Shown here: positions 8,966 through 17,317 of the stretch, one piece after another
How positions within the stretch are numbered: position 1 is the first letter of the stretch
Layout of the letters: each line of letters opens with the position of its first letter
NCBI RefSeq assembly: GCF_002797715.1
Contig: NZ_PGFF01000001.1
Coordinates: 3,061,304-3,125,303 of the forward strand
Length of the DNA stretch: 64,000 bases
Source of the DNA: Diaminobutyricimonas aerilata
GTDB taxonomy: Bacteria > Actinomycetota > Actinomycetes > Actinomycetales > Microbacteriaceae
Reading direction: 5' to 3'
Program-made: the position numbers and the translations under genes
The notes under the pieces: generated by a model
Databases searched by the model: none
The model's input: the letters and a program-made list of their open reading frames with translations, nothing else
Told to the model about the DNA's origin: nothing

Positions 8966-8992
8966 CCTCACATTTCCTGCTTCTATCGGGTC
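8966..8992 (+). promoter_or_regulatory. candidate ECF41 promoter for the SDR gene
   Basis: CCTCACA (8966-8972), a 16-base spacer and GGTC (8989-8992) match the published ECF41 promoter form TGTCACA-N16-CGTC at most positions. The same CCTCACA-N16 arrangement stands before ndh and the ECF41 sigma gene in this window. The target, an NmrA-like oxidoreductase, is a typical ECF41 partner. Confidence 0.45.
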
Positions 8993-9067
8993 GAGTAGAC
9001 AGCGGCGCATCGCCCGCACCGCGCGCCCGTCCCATCGGGTCCCCCACGACGTACGAGGAGAACAGTC

Positions 9068-9820
9068 ATGCGGATCGCAGTCGCCGGAGGAACCGGCACC
9101 GTCGGACGACACCTGGTCGCGGCGGCGCAGGCACGGGGACACGAGGTGACCGTGCTGTCACGCAGCTCGGGGGTGGACGTGCTGGCGGGCACGAACCTCG
9201 ACCCGGCGCTCGCGGACGTGCCGGTGGTCATCGATGTGCTGAACCTCACGTCGCTGTCGAAGCGCAAGTCCGTCGCGTTCTTCGAGCGCGCGACGCAGAA
9301 CCTCCTCCGCGCCGAGGCGCGCGCGGGCACCGCGCACCACGTCGCCTTGTCCATCGTCGGGATCGACCGGATCGACGCGTCGTACTACGCCGGCAAGCTC
9401 GCCCAGGAGCGACTCGTCAGCGCCTCGGAGGTGCCGCACACCATCGCCCGCGCGGGACAGTTCCACGAGTTCGCCGAGCAGGTCGTCGGACAGGCGACCT
9501 TCGGCGGCGTGTCGATGGTGCCGCGGCTGCTGGGGCGGCCCGTCGCCGCGAGCGAGGTCGCCGAGCACCTGGTCTCGATCGCCGAAGGGGCCCCACTCGG
9601 CCGCGCATCCGATCTCGTCGGCCCGCGGAACGAGACGCTCGCCGACATGGTGCGCCGCATGTACGCGCACGACGGCATCCGGCGCCGGGTGCTCGAGGCG
9701 CGCCTGCCGGGACGGTATGGCCGAGGCCTCGCCTCGGGCGACCTGCGCGGCTCCGGATCGGCGACCGTAGCGAAGGTCGGCTTCGACGAATGGCTCTCGT
9801 CCGGGCATCGACGCCGGTGA
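9068..9820 (+). CDS. NmrA-like SDR family NAD(P)-binding oxidoreductase
   Basis: A 250-residue Rossmann-fold protein. The NAD(P)-binding motif is AVAGGTGTVGRHL, and the YYAGKLAQE segment carries the YxxxK-like pair. The second half (GPRNETLADMVRRM) resembles atypical SDRs that act on quinones or nucleoside-sugar-like compounds. The start is fixed by GAGGAG eight bases upstream. A well-formed terminator follows. Its promoter resembles those of ECF41 sigma factors, whose usual targets are carboxymuconolactone decarboxylases, oxidoreductases and epimerases. Substrate unknown. Confidence 0.85.
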   Translation: MRIAVAGGTGTVGRHLVAAAQARGHEVTVLSRSSGVDVLAGTNLDPALADVPVVIDVLNLTSLSKRKSVAFFERATQNLLRAEARAGTAHHVALSIVGIDRIDASYYAGKLAQERLVSASEVPHTIARAGQFHEFAEQVVGQATFGGVSMVPRLLGRPVAASEVAEHLVSIAEGAPLGRASDLVGPRNETLADMVRRMYAHDGIRRRVLEARLPGRYGRGLASGDLRGSGSATVAKVGFDEWLSSGHRRR

Positions 9821-9842
9821 ACTTCCGCCACCGCGGAACGAG

Positions 9843-9872
9843 AAAGCCCCGGTCCCTCAGGACCGGGGCTTT
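9843..9872. terminator. bidirectional rho-independent terminator
   Basis: A perfect 13-base stem, AAAGCCCCGGTCC with its complement, and a four-base loop, flanked by A and T runs. It serves both the rightward SDR gene and the leftward tRNA-Ser. Confidence 0.85.
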
Positions 9873-9877
9873 CCCCG

Positions 9878-9967
9878 TGGCGGTGACGGTGGGATTTGAA
9901 CCCACGGTGGGTGTAAGCCCACACAACTTTTCGAGAGTTGCACCTTCGGCCGCTCGGACACGTCACC
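9878..9967 (-). tRNA. tRNA-Ser (anticodon CGA)
   Basis: Read leftward from 9967: acceptor strand GGTGACG, the class II D-arm GTCCGAGCGGCC, anticodon stem GCAACT with loop CTCGAAA (anticodon CGA, reading UCG codons), a long variable arm (GTGGGCTTACACCCAC), T-arm GTGGGTTCAAATCCCAC and acceptor CGTCACC. Discriminator G as expected for serine, and the CCA end is encoded. A TAAGCT box lies seven bases upstream. Total 90 nt. Confidence 0.95.
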
Positions 9968-10025
9968 GCCGAAGAGCTTAGTACATTCACGGCGAACGCC
10001 CGATCCTCCCGGTTATCGTGCGCTG

Positions 10026-10847
10026 ATGCCTTGGTTCCTCGTCGCAATCGTCGTCGCCCTCGGGGGCGGGATCGCCGGGTGGGTGCGGTGGCTCGTGCGC
10101 CGCCGCGGCGTCTGGTTCATCCGCCTCAACGACGCGATCCCCGTGAACGCGCACTACTGGCGCGAGCGGATGGCCCGGCACGGCGAGTACCTGTACGTGG
10201 CGATCGGCGATTCCGCCGCGCAAGGCATCGGGGCGAGCCGACCCGGCCGCAGTTACGTCGGCATGATCGCCCGGCACGTCCGCACCGTCTCGCCCGCGAA
10301 GTGGCGGGTGGCCAACCTGTCCGTCTCCGGCGCCACCGTCTCGCTCGCGCTGAAGAACCAGCTGCCCAAGCTCCGCAAGCTCGAGCCGGACCTGTGCACG
10401 GTCGCGATCGGCGCCAACGACATCGCCGCCTTCGACCCGGAGCGGTTCGAGCGCGACCTGCGCGCCCTGTACTCCGCCCTGCCGTCGCACACGATCGTCG
10501 CCGACGTGCCGTGCTTCTACTTCAACCCGCGCGAACGGATCGTGCGGCAGGCGAACGAGATCCTCCGCCGCGTCGCGGGCGAGTTCGGACTCGAGGTCGT
10601 GCCGCTGCACGAACTCACCCGGCGGCAGGGCGCCCGCGGCATCGTCACGCAGTTCGCGGGCGACCTGTTCCACCCGAACGATCGCGGCTACGCAGTGTGG
10701 GCCCGCGCGTTCGAACCGGCGGTGGATGCGCGACTGCGGTCGACCGGACTGGGCGCCGGTGCCCTCGACGCGGACGACCCGCGCTCGACGGTCGGCGATC
10801 CCCTTCCGGTGAGCGCGCCGGAGGCCGACGCTCCGCGCGGTTCCTAG
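10026..10847 (+). CDS. SGNH/GDSL-type esterase or hydrolase, membrane-anchored
   Basis: A 273-residue hydrolase with one N-terminal membrane helix (residues 3-22) followed by basic residues. The catalytic blocks are complete: S63 in AIGDSAAQG, an oxyanion Gly in block II, N132 in GANDI, and D215/H218 in DLFHPNDRG. Such enzymes de-esterify lipids or deacetylate sugars; the natural substrate cannot be read here. Start: TATCGT lies exactly six bases before the ATG, with no ribosome site, so a leaderless transcript is likely. A tail of about 40 residues after the fold looks disordered. Confidence 0.88.
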   Translation: MPWFLVAIVVALGGGIAGWVRWLVRRRGVWFIRLNDAIPVNAHYWRERMARHGEYLYVAIGDSAAQGIGASRPGRSYVGMIARHVRTVSPAKWRVANLSVSGATVSLALKNQLPKLRKLEPDLCTVAIGANDIAAFDPERFERDLRALYSALPSHTIVADVPCFYFNPRERIVRQANEILRRVAGEFGLEVVPLHELTRRQGARGIVTQFAGDLFHPNDRGYAVWARAFEPAVDARLRSTGLGAGALDADDPRSTVGDPLPVSAPEADAPRGS

Positions 10848-10947
10848 GGCGGCCTCGTCATCGGTCGCCGGGCGCGATTGCCCCGGCCTCCGCGCGCCGC
10901 CTAGCCTGCTGGGGGCGGGTGACCGCCGCCGACGGAAGGGTCCACCC

Positions 10948-11718
10948 ATGAGCTACATCAGGTCAGCCGCGTTCGACGAGACGGGATACGTCATCCTCGA
11001 CGCCTACGACCAGGCGAGCGACCCGAAAGAGTGGCTCGACCTCGAGTACGTGGACTGGAGGTCGTCGGGGGTCACCCGGTTCGCACCGCTCGCGAGCGCG
11101 TTCGGCGAGATGGAGGTCGACGGGTTCTGGAACCACACCCCTCCCCGCACCGACAAGGACGGCGTGTGGGTGCGGGCGAACGTCGAGAAGGCGCCGCGGT
11201 TGAAGGCGCGCGCCGAGGAGCCCGGGGCGAACGTCGGCCGCTGCCGGGTGATCGAGCTGCAGCCGAACGGATACGCGGACGCGCTGTTCAACCAGCACCA
11301 GGACGACAACAACCGGCTCAACCCCGACAACTCCGGGTGGATCGTGCGCGGCTTCTTCAATCTGAGCGACGACCGCGAGTCGCTCATGATCCTCCGCGAG
11401 GACCGCCTCGATCCGTCGACGGAGACGCGGATCGCCCTGCCTGCCGGCACGCAGCTCATCGTCGACACGCAGCGCCTGTGGCACTCGGTGTGGCATCAGG
11501 GCACCGAGCCGCGGTACTGCCTCATCACGTCCTGGGAGTCGGGTCGCGAACTCGATGCGTACATCGAGAGGTGGAACGGACGCAGCCGCTCCGAGAGCGC
11601 GCCGCTCGCCCCGGGCGTGCAGGACGCTGCGCAACGGCTCTTCGAGGAGAGGCTCGAGGCGCGGGCCCGTGCGCAGGCCACGCGGGGCCGCGTCGAGCGC
11701 GGCGCCTACGAGGGTTGA
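10948..11718 (+). CDS. conserved protein, probable 2OG-Fe(II) oxygenase fold
   Basis: I do not recognise a named family for this 256-residue cytoplasmic protein. It does show the residues of a non-haem iron dioxygenase with plausible spacing: H117-x-D119 (HQD), a distal H179 62 residues later, then R189 ten residues after it, followed by CLITSW. That is the HxD...H...R facial triad and 2-oxoglutarate anchor. The assignment is motif-based inference. GAAGGG precedes the ATG and TAGCCT lies further upstream. A hairpin follows the stop. The charged, Arg/Ala-rich C-terminus is probably helical. Confidence 0.65.
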   Translation: MSYIRSAAFDETGYVILDAYDQASDPKEWLDLEYVDWRSSGVTRFAPLASAFGEMEVDGFWNHTPPRTDKDGVWVRANVEKAPRLKARAEEPGANVGRCRVIELQPNGYADALFNQHQDDNNRLNPDNSGWIVRGFFNLSDDRESLMILREDRLDPSTETRIALPAGTQLIVDTQRLWHSVWHQGTEPRYCLITSWESGRELDAYIERWNGRSRSESAPLAPGVQDAAQRLFEERLEARARAQATRGRVERGAYEG

Positions 11719-11734
11719 GCCCCGCACACACGAA

Positions 11735-11763
11735 GCGCCCCTGCACTCCGTTGTGCAGGCGCG
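11735..11763. terminator. hairpin after the 2OG-type gene
   Basis: GCGCC-C-CTGCAC, a six-base loop, then GTGCAG-GCGC form a GC-rich stem 17 bases after the stop. There is no T-run, which is common for actinobacterial terminators. Confidence 0.55.
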
Positions 11764-11983
11764 CTCCGCGTATCAGGTGATGGGGGCGTGCCCCATCCGC
11801 GGGACACGTTAGTCCGCTCGGGTTCCCTGCGACGGGACCGAGTCCGAACCGTTACACGGATGCGCCCCGCCGCTGCACAGCCGCCGTTCACACGCGCCGG
11901 ATACGATCGGCGTGCGCCCGATGGGCCAGCGGACGAGGGAGCAGTACCCGCACACGACAAGACTGACTCGGAAGGGTTCCGTC

Positions 11984-12298
11984 GTGTTGTGGATCGTGCT
12001 CGTGCTCTCCGGAGTTCTCGAGGCGGTGTGGGCCTCCGCGCTCGCGGCGTCGAAGGGGTTCCGGCGCCCCGGTCCGACCGTCGTCTTCGTGGCGGCGCTC
12101 TTCGTCAGCATGGCCGGGTTGGCCCTCGCGATGACGGGGCTGCCGACGGGCACGGCGTACGCGGTGTGGGTCGGCATCGGCGCGACCCTCACCGTCGCGT
12201 GGGGCATGCTCACCGGACGGGAGCGGGCGACCTGGGGTCGCAGTCTGCTGCTCGTGCTGCTCGTCGGTTGTGTCGCCGGACTCAAGGCGGTGAGCTGA
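11984..12298 (+). CDS. SMR family transporter, SugE/Gdx-like (subunit 1)
   Basis: Small multidrug resistance protein of 104 residues with four membrane helices. It carries the proton/substrate glutamate E13 in SGVLEAVWA and the GTAYAVWVGIGA loop of the SugE/Gdx branch, which exports guanidinium. The GTG at 11984 has GAAGGG seven bases upstream and gives the family length. A longer frame from 11912 would add an unlikely polar tail. A TACGAT box at 11901-11906 is a candidate -10. The next SMR gene starts one base after the stop, so the two likely form a heterodimer. Confidence 0.9.
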   Translation: MLWIVLVLSGVLEAVWASALAASKGFRRPGPTVVFVAALFVSMAGLALAMTGLPTGTAYAVWVGIGATLTVAWGMLTGRERATWGRSLLLVLLVGCVAGLKAVS

Positions 12299-12299
12299 C

Positions 12300-12680
12300 G
12301 TGCCGTGGCTCGTGCTGCTCGTCAGCGCCGTGTTCGAGGCCGTCTGGGCCACGGCGCTCGGTCAGTCCGCCGGGCTGACCCGCCCGGTGCCCACCGTCGT
12401 CTTCGCGCTCGCGCTCCTCGTCAGCATGATCGGACTCGGCTGGGCCGCCCGGCACATCCCCATCGGCACCTCGTACGCCGTGTGGGTGGGTGTCGGCGCC
12501 GCGCTCACCGTGGGCTACGCGATGGCGACGGGGGCGGAACCGGTGTCGCCATGGCGCCTGGTGTTCCTCGCCGGAATCGTCGGCGCGGTGATCGGGCTGA
12601 AGCTCGTGCCCTCCCGGCCGCGCGACGACCGGCCGGAGCGCGTCGGGGAGGCGACGCGACCGGCATCCGAGCGCACCTAA
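12300..12680 (+). CDS. SMR family transporter, SugE/Gdx-like (subunit 2)
   Basis: Second SMR protein of 126 residues. It has the same four-helix plan, with E13 in SAVFEAVWA and GTSYAVWVGVGA, plus a charged C-terminal extension of about 20 residues absent from subunit 1. The GTG start is one base after the upstream stop, so translation is coupled. Tandem unequal SMR genes usually encode antiparallel heterodimers (as in EbrAB and YkkCD). The stop codon overlaps that of the convergent gene by two bases. Confidence 0.88.
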   Translation: MPWLVLLVSAVFEAVWATALGQSAGLTRPVPTVVFALALLVSMIGLGWAARHIPIGTSYAVWVGVGAALTVGYAMATGAEPVSPWRLVFLAGIVGAVIGLKLVPSRPRDDRPERVGEATRPASERT

Positions 12681-13057
12681 CCGGCGACGGTCGTCGCGAC
12701 GGCGAGCAGCACCGTGCCGGAATGCACGAGCACGACCGCGACGTCCTCGAGGTCTTCGCGGATCGTCGCGCGCTGTTCCTCCGAGACGATGCAGACGGGC
12801 CCGCCGACCGGCATGATCACCCAGTCGGCCGCCACGGCGACCTCGTACATCAGGTCCCACGCGACCTCGCCGGTCACGTGCGTGAACATGAGCCCGTTCA
12901 CGGGGGTGTCGTCGGCGCCATACACCTCGGCATCGCCGTCCGCGGTGATGATCGCTCCGCGGGACTCGTCGAAGTAGGGGCCGAGCACACGCTGCACGGC
13001 CTCGCTCTTGTCGGCGGGGGCGTCGGCGAAGTCCTGCAGGAAGATGTCCATGCTCAC
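12677..13057 (-). CDS. hypothetical protein
   Basis: A soluble acidic protein of about 126 residues that I do not recognise. It begins MSMDIFLQDFADAPADKSEAV, then alternates beta-strand-like segments (GAIITADGDAEVYGA, GGPVCIVSEEQRATI) and ends in a hydrophobic strand, which suggests a small alpha/beta domain. Start choice: the GTG at 13057 has AGGA seven bases upstream; the ATG at 13051 and one at 13075 are alternatives. It stands alone, divergent from radA by about 100 bases. Confidence 0.7.
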   Translation of the reverse strand: MSMDIFLQDFADAPADKSEAVQRVLGPYFDESRGAIITADGDAEVYGADDTPVNGLMFTHVTGEVAWDLMYEVAVAADWVIMPVGGPVCIVSEEQRATIREDLEDVAVVLVHSGTVLLAVATTVAG

Positions 13058-13158
13058 GGCGCCATCCTGATGCATGCGCCTCCCCTGCACCAGCGCGCCC
13101 CCTCCACACCCCAGCGGCGCGAGGGCCCGGTGTCCGCGGCGACGCCTAGGCTGAACGC

Positions 13159-14505
13159 ATGGCCCGCACCACCGCGAACTTCCGCTGCACGGAATGCGGA
13201 TGGACCACCCTCAAGTGGGCCGGTCGCTGCGGTGAATGCCAGTCGTGGGGCACCATCGTCGAGGCGGATGCCCCCACCCGCACGATCGCGCCGGCGCGCG
13301 TGGCCGCGTCGCGCGCCGCCCGCCCGATCACCGAGGTGGGCGTCGAGAGCGCCGCCCGCTGGCCCAGCGGCATCGCGGAGTTCGACCGGGTGCTGGGCGG
13401 CGGCATCGTGCCCGGCGCGGCCATCCTGCTCTCCGGCGAACCCGGCGTCGGCAAGTCCACGCTGCTGCTCGAGGTCGCTTCCCGCGCGGCCCGGCAGGGC
13501 AGCCGGGTGCTCTACGTCAGCGCCGAGGAATCCGTCAACCAGGTGCGGATGCGCGCCGAGCGCACCGGTGCGCTGAGCGACAACCTCTACCTCGCCTCCG
13601 AGACCGATCTCGCGACGATCCTCGGCCAGATCGACCAGGTGGTCCCGCAGCTCGTGATCGTCGACTCCGTGCAGACGGTGTCATCCGCGATGTCGGAGGG
13701 ACTCGCCGGCGGACCGGCGCAGGTGCGCGAGGTGGCGGCGACGCTCACCCGCATCGCCAAGGAACGCGACCTGCCCGTGCTGCTCGTCGGGCACGTCACG
13801 AAAGACGGCTCGATCGCCGGCCCTCGGCTGCTCGAGCACCTCGTCGACGTCGTGTGCTCGTTCGAAGGCGACCGGCAGACGGCGCTGCGATTCATCCGTT
13901 CGCTCAAGAACCGTTTCGGACCGACGGATGAGGTGGGCTGCTTCGAGATGACCGGCGACGGCATCGCCGAGGTGCCCGACCCGAGCGGACTGTTCCTCTC
14001 GCGCAGCAGCTCTCCGGTGAGCGGCACGTGCGTCGCGATCGCCGTGGAAGGCCGCCGGGCGATCCCCGTCGAGGTGCAGGCGCTCATCGTCAAGAGCGCC
14101 GCTCCGCAGCCCCGACGAGTGGTCAACGGTGTCGACTCGTCGCGGGTGGCGATGCTGCTCGCGGTGCTCGAGCGCCGGGCGGGCATCAAGCTCTCCGATC
14201 ACGACGTCTATGTGTCGACGGTCGGCGGCATCCGCCTGCAGGAGCCGGGCGCCGACCTCGCGATCGCCCTCGCGCTCGCGAGCGCGCAGCGGGAACGGGC
14301 GCTGCCGCACACGCTCGCCGCGGTCGGCGAGATCAGCCTCGCCGGCGAGATCCGCCCCGCGTCATCCGGCCGTCAGCGACTCGCCGAGGCGAAGCGCCTC
14401 GGTTTCAGCGAGGTGCTCGACAGCTCGCGGCACAATCTGAGCGATGCGATCCGGCGCGCGTTCATGCGCGCCGCGCCCGACCTCGTGCAGGTGCCGGACT
14501 TCTAG
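13159..14505 (+). CDS. radA: DNA repair protein RadA (Sms)
   Basis: RecA-like branch-migration ATPase for recombination repair, 448 residues. The N-terminal zinc finger has Cys10, Cys13, Cys24 and Cys27 (CTEC...CGEC). Walker A is GEPGVGKST (about residues 94-102), Walker B is LVIVDSVQT, and the RadA-specific KNRFG motif is present. The C-terminal half is the Lon-protease-like domain (VSTVGGIRLQEPGADLAIALAL) without a catalytic serine, as in all RadA. TAGGCT sits six bases before the ATG with no ribosome site: leaderless. Confidence 0.97.
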   Translation: MARTTANFRCTECGWTTLKWAGRCGECQSWGTIVEADAPTRTIAPARVAASRAARPITEVGVESAARWPSGIAEFDRVLGGGIVPGAAILLSGEPGVGKSTLLLEVASRAARQGSRVLYVSAEESVNQVRMRAERTGALSDNLYLASETDLATILGQIDQVVPQLVIVDSVQTVSSAMSEGLAGGPAQVREVAATLTRIAKERDLPVLLVGHVTKDGSIAGPRLLEHLVDVVCSFEGDRQTALRFIRSLKNRFGPTDEVGCFEMTGDGIAEVPDPSGLFLSRSSSPVSGTCVAIAVEGRRAIPVEVQALIVKSAAPQPRRVVNGVDSSRVAMLLAVLERRAGIKLSDHDVYVSTVGGIRLQEPGADLAIALALASAQRERALPHTLAAVGEISLAGEIRPASSGRQRLAEAKRLGFSEVLDSSRHNLSDAIRRAFMRAAPDLVQVPDF

Positions 14506-14509
14506 GGCG

Positions 14510-14911
14510 CTACTCGGCCTCGAGTTCGAGCGCCTTCACGATCTCGGCGGGCTCCGCCTGCATCGCGTGCGGTCCGGCGAGGTCGAACACGACCGCCTCG
14601 AGCAGACCCTCGTTCTGGGCGACGAAGTCGTGCAGCTGCGCCCGGTCGTACATGACCACGCGCTGGTTCTGCTCCGTCGGAGTCATCGCCACGTAGTTCG
14701 CCACCGAGGAGAACAGCAGCAGCATGTACTTCTCCGCACCCTCGCGGCGGAACACCCGCACCTGGTCGGGTCCCGGCGCATCCAGCAGCGGCACCACGAC
14801 CTTGCCGTGACGCAGCGCGAGCGCGACGGCGGCGGTATCCTGCTTCTCGAGCGCATCCGCCAGCTGGGGCGACTGGTAGTTCCGGTCGTCGGACTGGATC
14901 GGTCGTGCCAT
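14510..14911 (-). CDS. SseB-like N-terminal domain protein
   Basis: A 133-residue cytoplasmic protein matching the SseB N-terminal domain pattern: helix LADALEKQDTAAVALAL, strand VVVPLL, KYMLLLFSSVANYVAM, and the C-terminal helix entered by LLEAVVFDLAGP. No catalytic residues are evident; its role is unknown. TAGCCT lies seven bases before the ATG, another likely leaderless start. It converges with radA, four bases between stops. Confidence 0.75.
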   Translation of the reverse strand: MARPIQSDDRNYQSPQLADALEKQDTAAVALALRHGKVVVPLLDAPGPDQVRVFRREGAEKYMLLLFSSVANYVAMTPTEQNQRVVMYDRAQLHDFVAQNEGLLEAVVFDLAGPHAMQAEPAEIVKALELEAE

Positions 14912-14959
14912 GCCGTCCAGGCTAGCGAATCCGCCCGGGCTCGCCGGATGCGCGGCGAC

Positions 14960-15589
14960 TCAGTTGAGCAGGAACTGCCGGGTCTCGTCGCTCGTGATCT
15001 CGCCGACCGTCACGGCGAGGTGGTAGCTCGCGCCGCCGCCGGGCACGAGCGGACGCTCCGCCTCGCAGGTGCTCGGGTCGGACCGGGTGCGATCCCACGG
15101 GATGGGGGCGGGTGAGACCGGCTCGTTCGGCTGCAGGATCATCTCCTGCGCTTGCGGGGCGCTCTGGCAGTGCTTCGACGACCAGATGGTGTCGGGTCCG
15201 CTCGTGATCACGTACTCCTGCACATCCGACCCGACCGGCAGGAGGCACGGCGCGGTGCCGGTGTTGACGAGCGAGAACGACAGCTGCGGCGTCTCCTCGG
15301 GCGCGTAGGTGCCCTTGTCGGTGACGGCGGTGAGCGTGACGCTGCCGGGCGAGCAGGCCGGGGCGTCGCCATCGGCCTCGATCGGCTCGGGCGTCGGCGA
15401 GGAGCTCTCGGCGGTGCCCGCGGTGTCGGCCGGCTTGTCGTCTCCCCCGGCGGACTGCGCGGAACCCGGGCGCACGACGATGAGCACGATGACGAGGATG
15501 ACGGCGAGCAGTCCCAGCAGCACGATCAGACGGCGGCGCCAGTAGACCTTGGCCGGCTGGGGGCCGACGGGATTGCGGAACGTCGACAT
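14960..15589 (-). CDS. membrane-anchored extracytoplasmic protein, function unknown
   Basis: A 209-residue protein with an Arg-rich N-terminus, one membrane helix (residues 21-39) and a Ser/Thr/Pro linker. The extracellular beta-sandwich domain contains SVTLTAVTDKGTYAPEET and LSFSLVNTGTAPCLL, like an immunoglobulin-type DUF4232-like fold. Four cysteines in the outer domain (PACSP, APCLL, KHCQS, STCEA) could make two disulfides. Start: ATG at 15589, with TACCCT six bases upstream (leaderless). Confidence 0.75.
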   Translation of the reverse strand: MSTFRNPVGPQPAKVYWRRRLIVLLGLLAVILVIVLIVVRPGSAQSAGGDDKPADTAGTAESSSPTPEPIEADGDAPACSPGSVTLTAVTDKGTYAPEETPQLSFSLVNTGTAPCLLPVGSDVQEYVITSGPDTIWSSKHCQSAPQAQEMILQPNEPVSPAPIPWDRTRSDPSTCEAERPLVPGGGASYHLAVTVGEITSDETRQFLLN

Positions 15590-15828
15590 GCGGTCAGGGT
15601 ACGTCGCGACCCGCCGTGCGCCGTGCACCCACGCCGCGCGCCGCCGCAACGCCGCTATCGTCCCCGCCGAGCGTGCCCGCGACAGCAGCGAGCGCGGACC
15701 CGTTCCGCGGCACGCCGGTGTGACGGCAGCTCCGGCGGCGCGTCGCGCCGGGGATCCGCGCTCAGTGCCGCGGCACGCCGACCGGTCGAAGCGGCTGAAG
15801 ATCGGGCCCGGTTGCCGGCTGGCTCACA

Positions 15829-15864
15829 TCGACAGGCTCGGGGAACGGTCGCGGAGCCTGTCGA
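15829..15864. repeat. inverted copies of the TCGACAGGCTC repeat
   Basis: TCGACAGGCTC (15829-15839) and its complement (15854-15864) face each other across 14 bases, six bases after the argA stop. The same motif occurs near 4.1-4.2 kb and inside the gene at 55.3-57.1 kb. The rest of 15590-15828 holds no convincing gene. Confidence 0.7.
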
Positions 15865-15870
15865 AGCGAC

Positions 15871-16380
15871 TCAGTCCAGGGTCTTGAGCATGCGGGTGTT
15901 GCCGAGCGTGTTCGGCTTCACCCGGGCGAGCTCGAGCATCTCGGCGATGCCCTCGTCCGGGGAGCGCACGATCTCGGCGTAGACCTCCGGCGGGATGAGG
16001 TCGTCGCCGATCTCGACGAAACCGTGCCGCCCGAAGAAGTCGACCTCGAAGCTGAGGCAGAACAGCCGCTGCACGCCGAGGTCGCGCGCCTGGTCCTCCA
16101 GGGCGAGCAGGATCGCGTGCCCGACGCCGCGCCCCTTCCACTCCGGCAGCACCGCGAGCGTGCGTACCTCGGCGAGGTCCTCCCACACGACATGCAGCGC
16201 ACCGCATCCGATGATCTCGCCCGCGTCGGACTCGGCGACGCGGAACTCCTGCACGGTCTCGAAGAGCACGACGCGGTCTTTGCCGAGCATGATGCGCGAC
16301 TGCACGAAGGGTTCGAAGAGGTGCTCGATCGCGGCGACATCGCTCGTGCGCGCGCGACGCACGTGGAACCCCTCGCTCAC
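15871..16380 (-). CDS. argA: amino-acid N-acetyltransferase (short ArgA type)
   Basis: GNAT acetyltransferase of 169 residues like mycobacterial Rv2747, which makes N-acetylglutamate for arginine biosynthesis without the kinase-like domain of classical ArgA. The acetyl-CoA signature is RTLAVLPEWKGRGVGHAIL, with GCGALHV and FFGRHGFVEIG. The GTG at 16380 follows a GAGAGGTGG site. Its neighbour is an arginase-fold gene, but no other arg gene is nearby, so a different amino-acid substrate is possible. Confidence 0.85.
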   Translation of the reverse strand: MSEGFHVRRARTSDVAAIEHLFEPFVQSRIMLGKDRVVLFETVQEFRVAESDAGEIIGCGALHVVWEDLAEVRTLAVLPEWKGRGVGHAILLALEDQARDLGVQRLFCLSFEVDFFGRHGFVEIGDDLIPPEVYAEIVRSPDEGIAEMLELARVKPNTLGNTRMLKTLD

Positions 16381-16410
16381 GCGGCCACCTCTCGACTCGG
16401 GATTCCGACC

Positions 16411-17259
16411 CTACTCCTCGAGCAGCGCACCGATCCGCGCGACGAACTCGGCGATGCGCGCCGCGGCGGCCCCGCCGTCGAGATCGGGGTTGTAGATGAC
16501 GACACTGGCCCCACGGCAGCCGGGCACCGAGAGCACGGCGTCGACGACCGCGTCGAGCTCGTGCCAGTCGAGTCCGCCGGGTTGCGGGTAGTCCACGGCG
16601 GCGAGCGCCGCCGTGGAGAGCACGTCGAGGTCGATGTGCACCCACCAGGCCCCGGATGCGCGCGCCGCCGTCTGCCGTACGGCGTCGGCGAGGTCGTCGG
16701 AGGTCGCGCGCGCGAGCCACTCGGCGTCGTGCATCCGCACCAGGGAGCCGACGCGCGGAACGCCCGCCGCCTCGAGCTCGTCGGCGTCGCGCGGCCCGAG
16801 CACGAGCACTCTGCCGGGATCGATCAAGCGCCCGAGCGGCGGCGGCGCCGCCACGAGCCCGAGCGCGATCCCCAGCTCGCTGTCCGCCGCCTCACCACTC
16901 GTCGCGTCGCTCGGGGGCCAGGCGTCCTCGTGCCCGTCCACGAAGACGAGACCGAGCGGATGAGCGGCGAGCGCGCCGAGCATCACCGGGCAGTCCCCGC
17001 CGATCACGACGGGGGTGCGCGACTCCGCCCATGCGCGAGTCACCGCGGTGCGCACGTCGTCGACCATCGCCCCGAGGGCGTGCTCGGCGAGGAACCCATG
17101 CTCACCCCGTTCGGCGACCGCACCCCGCACGGTGATCGGATGCCGTGTGACGGTGCCGAGCATGTCGTGCAGACCGCGATCGGCGAGCGCGGCGGGCATC
17201 CGGGCGACTCCGGAATCGGTTCCGGCCGAATTGAACGGCACCTCGATGAGCGCGATCAT
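16411..17259 (-). CDS. arginase/ureohydrolase family protein with variant metal site
   Basis: A 282-residue protein of the binuclear-manganese arginase family. The three metal motifs are present but altered: GGDCPV has Cys where GGDH has His, FVDGHEDA stands for DAHxD, and HIDLDVLS for DxDxxDP. Substrate could be arginine, agmatine or another guanidino or ureido compound. The ATG at 17259 is preferred over an in-frame GTG six bases earlier because TAGCGT lies exactly six bases before it (leaderless). Confidence 0.82.
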   Translation of the reverse strand: MIALIEVPFNSAGTDSGVARMPAALADRGLHDMLGTVTRHPITVRGAVAERGEHGFLAEHALGAMVDDVRTAVTRAWAESRTPVVIGGDCPVMLGALAAHPLGLVFVDGHEDAWPPSDATSGEAADSELGIALGLVAAPPPLGRLIDPGRVLVLGPRDADELEAAGVPRVGSLVRMHDAEWLARATSDDLADAVRQTAARASGAWWVHIDLDVLSTAALAAVDYPQPGGLDWHELDAVVDAVLSVPGCRGASVVIYNPDLDGGAAAARIAEFVARIGALLEE

Positions 17260-17317
17260 GCGCACACGCTACGCGCGCCGTCCGCGGCACGACAGGGCCG
17301 ATCCGCGACCCGCCGCA

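Noticed and set aside
11775-11880. Possible guanidine-I (ykkC) riboswitch before the SMR genes
   Set aside because: GGGTTCC, GGACCGAG and ACACGG recall parts of the motif, but the diagnostic AAAAGCCCGGGA segment is absent and the pairing does not follow.
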